From: Glutinoglossum americanum
Lineage: Eukaryota; Ascomycota; Geoglossomycetes; Geoglossales; Geoglossaceae
Length of the DNA stretch: 64,000 nucleotides
NCBI GenBank assembly: GCA_020080175.1
Contig: JAGHQL010000002.1
Span: 1-64,000 of the forward strand
Direction of reading: 5' to 3'
In this document: positions 58,701-64,000 of the stretch, piece by piece
Position numbering within the stretch: position 1 is the stretch's first letter
Layout of the letters: each line of letters begins with the position of its first letter
Program-made: the position numbers and the translations under genes
Notes under the pieces: model-generated
Databases searched by the model: none
The model's input: the letters and a program-made list of their open reading frames with translations, nothing else
Told to the model about the DNA's origin: nothing

Positions 58701-59576
58701 AGGGTGAGTACTCCATGGAAGTTTCTCCGAAAAGCAAGACGCCACCTGATCTGTATTAGCCGCTTTGCTGGTACCAAATAAAATAAGCATTCTACTAACC
58801 AGGTGGATGCGATACCGGAATAAGGAGACTTGTGCTAGCATCAAGGTCAGTCCTTGACAAGCCAAAGCCGTCGCTCTCTCTAAAGAACTCTCCCTTTCCG
58901 TCAAATTCGAATACACGAGTCGTAAGGTTGACTTTATTGTGACCATCCTCCCATAGGAGTGCTACCTCCGGCTGGGCGGCCCCGTGCAGGAAGGCTGATG
59001 TTCTAACAAACAATTCAGGAATTCGGATAGTGTGTGGTGCGCCAAGCTCATTTCCGGCAGCTTCTCTCTTTTTCTTGCTCTTGCGAGATTGCTTGAGAGG
59101 GATGATTGTTGTGCGGCCCTCAAAGAGGTCGAGTGACATGATTCGTCCGTCAGGGTCAACCAAACATCTGCTGCCTGTTGCTGAGGCCCGTGCAGTATTA
59201 TCCACGAGATCTTCGAGAATGTACTCATTCTTGAATCGCATTTTCTTATGATCCCAAGACAAAGTGAAATGAGCGAATTGATCGGTGCCAACAAAGAGAT
59301 GATCTGTTGGTGATGTCAATGGCCGTAATTTCTGCAGTAGGGTGATCTTGCCATAGAAGGTCTCTGAGTGCTGGAGCTCCAAAAGGCCATCTGGGTTCTG
59401 TCTATAGATTTGTAACCTGTTCGTCCTACTTCATTTGCCCATCAGCTTGCTGCCAATATCGTCATCACACGCAATACTTACGCAATCACAAGGCAGTCCT
59501 CTTTTGGTTCTCTCAACTGGAGCTTGAGTGCATGCCGAATGCTTGTAGGCCGATGGATTGGAGCAAGGTACGCCAT
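55708..59576 (-). CDS. DDB1: DNA damage-binding protein 1 (DDB1), 1136 aa
   Basis: Triple beta-propeller adaptor of Cullin-4 ubiquitin ligases; in Neurospora the DDB1 protein DIM-8 is part of the complex that directs H3K9 and DNA methylation. Exons: 59576-59482, 59425-58800, 58745-56803, 56589-56199, 56151-56096, 56007-55708 (1137 codons). The N-terminal MAYLAPIHRPTSIRHALKL and VIATNRLQIY, then GRIMSLDLFEGRTTIIPL, GVLLFGETSMEY, then FGLGTIQRTVKAG and the CPSF_A domain (about 780-1100) with HFIVGTCYLDDQNDQSKRGRIIVFEV, SIPIAISVTNNYIAVAD and the C-terminal GDLVERFLDF are all typical. Intron 3 is 213 bp. DDB1 is distinguished from Rse1 and Cft1 by length and by the first propeller blocks. Confidence 0.93.
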
Positions 59577-59789
59577 CTCAAAGTGTATGCTACGAGTCTT
59601 GCGAAAGGGTTGGAGCTAACAATATCGGGTTGGGGGAAGGTATCTGTGTGGCGTTTATATGATTACGCGACTTAGATCGCGCCGCATGAGTGGGGCATCT
59701 TTCAGCCCACTGAGTTCTTGGGGTTCTGCATACGGACCTTGCTGTGCCTCACTTATAGATTGCCACACAGATTATCAACTTTTCTCACT

Positions 59790-61101
59790 CTACTCCTTAC
59801 CGCCTAAGTATCTATATACAACAGAAAAATCAAGTCCTCTGCATTTTTCGTCTGCCTCAAGCGCTTCGTATACTTGTTGAGCTCTCTCATGAAGCAATAA
59901 CTTCGCCCCAACCATCTCTGCTGCTGAGATTGCTAGTTTTAAATCTTTCTTCATGAGACTGACCCCGAAGCCTCCTGAATACCCTTTTGACGCGGGAGCG
60001 CTCTCCGAAACACCCGGAACAGGATTATTAATCTCACTCGACCAGCATTTGCCTGAGCTAGCATTGATAAGGCTAGCTAGCACTTTTGGGTCTAGGCCTA
60101 GCTTGATACCCAAGTTCATGGCTTCAGAAGTTGCGATATTGCTCACCGCTAGGAGATAATTGTTGGCTAATTTTCCGGCTAGGCCGGCGCCCTGGCCACC
60201 ACAATGCATTACCTTCCGGCCCATCAAGGACAATATAGGTTCGATACGCTCCAGCAATGGGGTCGGTGCTCCAAGCATAAATGTCAAGGTCCCGGCCTTT
60301 GCACCGACCACTCCCCCTGAGACGGGTGCGTCGACAAAGGATCCTGCTCGTGCGGAGTGGACAGAATTGGCTACTTGAATGGATGATGCGGGGTCAATAG
60401 TTGAGCAATCAATGAATATTCTGGGTTGGCTCGAGGCATTAGGAAGTAGAGGCGACTCTAGAATGCCTCGAAAGACAGCCTTGACATGCTGGGTTCCTGG
60501 AAGCATAGTGATAGTGGCTTCCTTTTAATCTAGCATTAGCACGTGGTCGTTTCGGTGCGGAGTAGAGTGATGACAACTGAAGTGGCATTCATGGGTTCAG
60601 AGGATTGGCTTTGATGTAGAAAATATATTAAATCAGGGAAGAAGCCGCCAAAAAGGTAGCCCCCAACTTAGATCATCGATAGAACATACTCATCATAAAG
60701 AATGCAGGTCACATGCAGAGATGAGTACTTACGGATCTCTCAACAACTTCTCGCGGGCTTTTCGCAATCTCAATCCCGATGCCCTCGTCTAGAGTTCCTG
60801 CGATGGGGTTGGCAATTCTGAATTCATCGACGAACCTTCTTGTAGCTTCCACGTTGACATCATTTATGATCAATGTGTCTGACGGCGGGATTTTTAACCG
60901 TAGGTTTTTAGCCATCGGGTATCCTGCACTGGAGGTTAGCATCAAATGTTGTACAGAAAGCCGTTCCAACCTACCCATCTGGCCAAGACCCACGAAACCC
61001 CATGATGCCTGACTGCTGTTAGAAGAAGAAAATGTGCGTGAAAATACACGTCTGGCGGTGATTAAGGTAGAGCGTTGAGTTGGCGGAGCGAGAAGAGGCA
61101 T
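59790..61101 (-). CDS. 3-hydroxyisobutyrate dehydrogenase, mitochondrial, 349 aa
   Basis: NAD-dependent step in mitochondrial valine catabolism. Exons: 61101-60975, 60923-60733, 60521-59790 (350 codons); the 211-bp intron 2 was placed by family sequence (VVERS-EATITMLPG). The first 30 residues (RSTLITARRVFSRTFSSSNS) look like a mitochondrial presequence. The Rossmann motif GFVGLGQMGYPMAKNL spans the first junction. The substrate-binding motif DAPVSGGVVGAKAG is at about 170 and the catalytic Lys at about 223 in AGKLANNYLLA. GKCWSSEINNPVPGV follows. The protein is of usual length. The stop at 59790 ends a frame ending in YRYLGGKE. Confidence 0.94.
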
Positions 61102-61563
61102 CGTTCTTCGCTAATGAACAGGGAGGATCACAAGTCCATTTAACGAGTGTGTATTAAGGTTCATCTTTCCTAGACATGGAAAGCCGACTCCAGCCGAGCA
61201 CATTCACTAGGTTGAGCTTGGAATTAGAGCAACCTCAACCATCTACTCCGTATGATCTCCGTTAGAGGCAAAGTGGAAAGACTCAAGGTAGTTGAGTTTG
61301 TAGCTTGTGGAAGAGAGTGTAAGGAGGTTGGTTAGTGTGAAGGTTCTCGCGAGGGTATGTTTTAATAGTCCCATATAATTAAGTAAATTAGCCAGAATAC
61401 ATTATTTTCCCTATATATGCGGATGTGGCGTCATGCATCTAATCCACTATTTACACCATAGCCTTTATCGCCAAAATAGAATCTTCTAGTCCTGCAAGAA
61501 ATCTGGAGTAATTTATCTACTTATTTTTGATAGTTGAACCTTTCGGATTATGTAGTGCACAAA
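61102..61563. other. Intergenic region RPC37/HIBADH
   Basis: 462 bp between the stop of RPC37 and the start of HIBADH, both on the minus strand. No gene or repeat is recognised. Confidence 0.5.
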
Positions 61564-62861
61564 CTATGCTTTCTGTTTCCCCTTGTTCTTGCTTTTTAGA
61601 GCAGCGGCATCATCTGACGTTTCCATACGCTCTTCCACTATCTCTGGTTCGTTCTTCTGGATTGGCGGCTTTTTGTTAGCTGTAGAATGATCAAATCTTG
61701 GAGCACTCATGGCGTCAAGCCACTCCTCATTTGTCCAGGTGCTGCAGAGTTTCGTCGCCCTCATCGCATCTGGTAGGAACAGGCGCTCATAGGCCGCCCA
61801 GGACTCGTGGCTCTGCTCACAGTTAGTCAAATGCATAAGGCGAGTGATGGAGCCGTTACATTTTCGTCGAAATATTTGTAGTGAATCCAGCCCTCCTCCT
61901 GGGCAGACCTCAAAGTCTTGCCAATCTCGCTCGTTTCCAAATCGTCCCCATCTGGTGACTTCACCGTCATCTGAACAGCTCTGGCCTCTTGTTGACGCGG
62001 AGGGTTCGTAGCATCCCTCTGGACTCTCGTCGCAGATTTCTCCTGATCGGCCGAAGCGTCGATATGATGGAATTGTGGACGAAGCTGGGTGATAGAGCTA
62101 AGAGGGTTCAAGTGCAACTGGCCTAGAAGTAATCACGATCAGCTTTTCCTGTTAGCTAGTAATAGTGATAAAGAGCGCCTACTGTTGCGAAAAACTCCAA
62201 TGTAATAGTTAGGTTGAATCGCATCTTTTGAATTGGTAATCCCGCCTAGAGTCTGCTTATCGAGGACACGACCTTTGTTTATAGCGTCATCGAAGTTGGC
62301 AAGAAGTACCTCTTGAGAAATATCCTCCCCTCCATTTGGCCTTCCTCCAGCCTTTGCAGTGATTCCGGCTCCGCTAGCTCTACCACCAGATGAAGATCCG
62401 ATACCGAATCCACCAGCCAAGCCATAAGAATCCCCGCCTTTCTCCAGTCTACTCTTTCTCATCGCTTCACCCCAGTGGATGCCTTTCTCCCTGTCATAGT
62501 TACTGTGCACATTTAGCGGTATATCAGCTTCTACAAGCCCAGCCTTTGGTTTAAATCGAACCTCGAGGGGTTTTGCATTGCCTGCCTCGGAGTATGGTTG
62601 ATTGCTGTCGCGATTGACATATTGGAGGAGATGGAGATATCCCTTGACATGATTGTTGACGAAAACGTCGTATTCCGCTATAATCGGATCGTTCGAATCA
62701 TCGGAATCGGCGTGAGATAAGCCCCGGGCCTCACCAAAACCAGGTAAAGAATCACCAGGCGATCCAGAGACCTGGTCGCCGGAGGACTCGTCTGCTATGT
62801 CCCCTCCACTATAGATGGCTCGATATTTTTCGGCCCGCTCTTGGAGATGGGCATTTCGCAT
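61564..62861 (-). CDS. RPC37: RNA polymerase III subunit Rpc37 (RPC5 family), 396 aa
   Basis: Forms the Rpc37-Rpc53 heterodimer of Pol III, acting in termination and initiation. Exons: 62861-62183, 62122-61860, 61812-61564 (397 codons); introns of 60 and 47 bp. The second intron (donor GTAACG) is needed to join YKYFDEN to SHESWAAYERLF in frame. Family blocks: IIAEYDVFVN, YLHLLQYVNRDSNQPYSE, KAGLVEADIPLN, SNYDREKGIHWGEAMR, then the C-terminal MRATKLCSTWTNEEWLDAM. The N-terminal part includes an acidic segment (SHADSDDSND) before the Rpc5 domain. The extreme C-terminus is Lys-rich and basic. Confidence 0.9.
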
Positions 62862-63110
62862 CGTCTGGGATTTAGGAAATTATGAGGGTTGGAAGAGTGT
62901 TTTCGGAGCTATAATTTGGTAAGCTGATTGGCCAGAAAGTCGGCGGTTGCCCGAGCCCTCGGACCCAGCCCTAACGGCTCGGCTAGACCTTGCAGAGCCT
63001 CAAGTGATTACGACGCTCATGACCTGACACTCTTCCATCATTTCGCCATCATCCCTCTGCCCTTTTTTCTTCACAGACTCACGTCTACTCAACTCAACGC
63101 AAAATAGATA

Positions 63111-63643
63111 ATGTGCACCTCCGATATCTTCCTTTGCCTTATCGCTATCCTCTTCCCGCCACTTGCAGGTGAGTTCTACTGTTGCCTTATGGTTGAGGCA
63201 TCACCTCCTTGTACATCAGGCGCCTGCAGTCACTCACAGGTGTAAAAGTGTGGGTTAAGCGCGGTATCTGCTCGGCAGACTCTCTCATAAATATCGCTCT
63301 TTGCTGTCTTGGTTATCTTCCCGGCTTGCTGCACGCTTGGTATATCGTCTCCAAGTACCCAGAAATAGACTACCAGCTCGTCCCGCAAGATGCCGAGCGT
63401 GCTCGCGTCACATACTACTACGTGGATCAGCAGCCTCACCCACACCACCACTGCCATCAAAGTTACGGCACCACTGCACCGTCTGCGCCTCTACCTCAAC
63501 AGAGTGGCGTCATAAATCAAACCCAGCCGTCACAGGGACCGAGCGTACAAAACAATGTTGGAGAGGGTAGTAGTAGCGGCGGCGCGCTGCCTTCATATGC
63601 TGAGGCAGTGAAGGGTGATCACAAGATCCAGACTCAAGATTGA
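63111..63643 (+). CDS. PMP3/UPF0057-family small membrane proteolipid, about 150 aa
   Basis: Small plasma-membrane protein affecting membrane potential and salt tolerance (yeast Pmp3/Sna family). Exon 1 63111-63168, then intron from 63169. Two acceptors 9 nt apart are possible: CAG at 63239 gives FPPLAGVKVWVKRG, and AAAAG at 63248 gives FPPLAVWVKRGIC, which is the family sequence and is preferred (exon 2 from 63249; 150 aa). Two hydrophobic helices are visible: DIFLCLIAILFPPLA and INIALCCLGYLPGLLHAWYIV, with KYPEID after. The C-terminal 75 residues are a hydrophilic His/Gln/Ser/Pro tail (PHPHHHCH), as in filamentous-fungal members. No signal peptide other than helix 1. Confidence 0.92.
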
Positions 63644-64000
63644 GCCCTCCAGCACAGCACTACTGGTTCATGAGGGCGGATTAAGTACGGGGCAAGTTAT
63701 AGGGATACCGGCTGCTATATTGTGAGGTGAGGGTTTTTGGCGTTGGTTAGGCGGAAGGTTTAGCTAAATGGGCTACTGACGTCTCTTCATTCCGTTATTG
63801 AACTTATGTGTCTGGGTTTTATGATGCGCCGTGCGCTCTTTAGGGCTTCATTTTCCCCCACGGCCTGTATCGTTCAATAATCGGAATAAATTCGACGAAC
63901 GAAGCCTTTGGTTATATCCACAATCATGACATATTGAGGTGGTTATGTTAGAAATGCCGTTTCCGGATATGCTGGGTGACTATATGCCGGTAGGGGGTTC
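63644..64000. other. 3' region after the PMP3-family gene
   Basis: About 357 bp to the window end. No gene or repeat is recognised; presumably 3' UTR and intergenic DNA. Confidence 0.5.

Overview
The window is nuclear DNA of a filamentous ascomycete (Pezizomycotina). Evidence: protein-coding genes split by many short introns (mostly 47-125 bp, a few of 211-235 bp) with GT..AG ends and CTGAC/CTAAC-like branch sites, genes on both strands without operons, and a gene set typical of that subphylum (xylanase regulator XlnR, Argonaute-chaperone subunit Arb1, mitochondrial Atp25, symportin Syo1). I cannot fix the class from sequence alone. I rebuilt the exons by hand. In every recognised multi-exon gene except TTI2 the exon sum is a multiple of three and the junctions restore a family-typical protein.

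Layout. 1-1.35 kb is repeat-derived DNA: a 608-bp fold-back element with 84-bp inverted termini, overlapped and followed by GGGTCGGG-type repeat modules. 1.6-20 kb holds an unrecognised gene, FIG4 (lipid phosphatase), TTI2 (PIKK chaperone cofactor), CCA1 (tRNA CCA-adding enzyme), TRS85 (TRAPP), ATP25, a NECAP-like endocytic adaptor and GCN3 (eIF2B alpha). 20-27.9 kb holds NMD3 and ESF2, divergent from one 234-bp spacer, then two tandem TPR-like genes and a DUF92/TMEM19 membrane protein. 27.9-30 kb is a 2-kb gene-poor stretch. 30-40 kb holds an arrestin-like gene, a MATE transporter, a DUF202 membrane protein, SYO1 and IDI1 (isopentenyl-diphosphate isomerase). 41.5-50.7 kb holds a GNAT acetyltransferase, the XlnR-type regulator with 2.8 kb of non-coding upstream DNA, and an inositol polyphosphate kinase. 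51.4-64 kb holds ARB1, a zeta-crystallin-type quinone reductase, DDB1, 3-hydroxyisobutyrate dehydrogenase, the Pol III subunit RPC37 and a PMP3-family proteolipid.

Most genes are conserved housekeeping functions: ribosome biogenesis (NMD3, ESF2, SYO1), translation and tRNA (GCN3, CCA1, RPC37), trafficking and lipids (FIG4, TRS85, NECAP, arrestin), and metabolism (IDI1, HIBADH). I saw no secondary-metabolite cluster, virus-like element, rRNA or convincing tRNA. The less described items are the terminal fold-back element, the tandem TPR pair, the unrecognised gene at 1.6-2.4 kb, and several unusual splicing features: a GC-AG intron, micro-exons, introns of 3n length without stops, and a tandem acceptor in PMP3.
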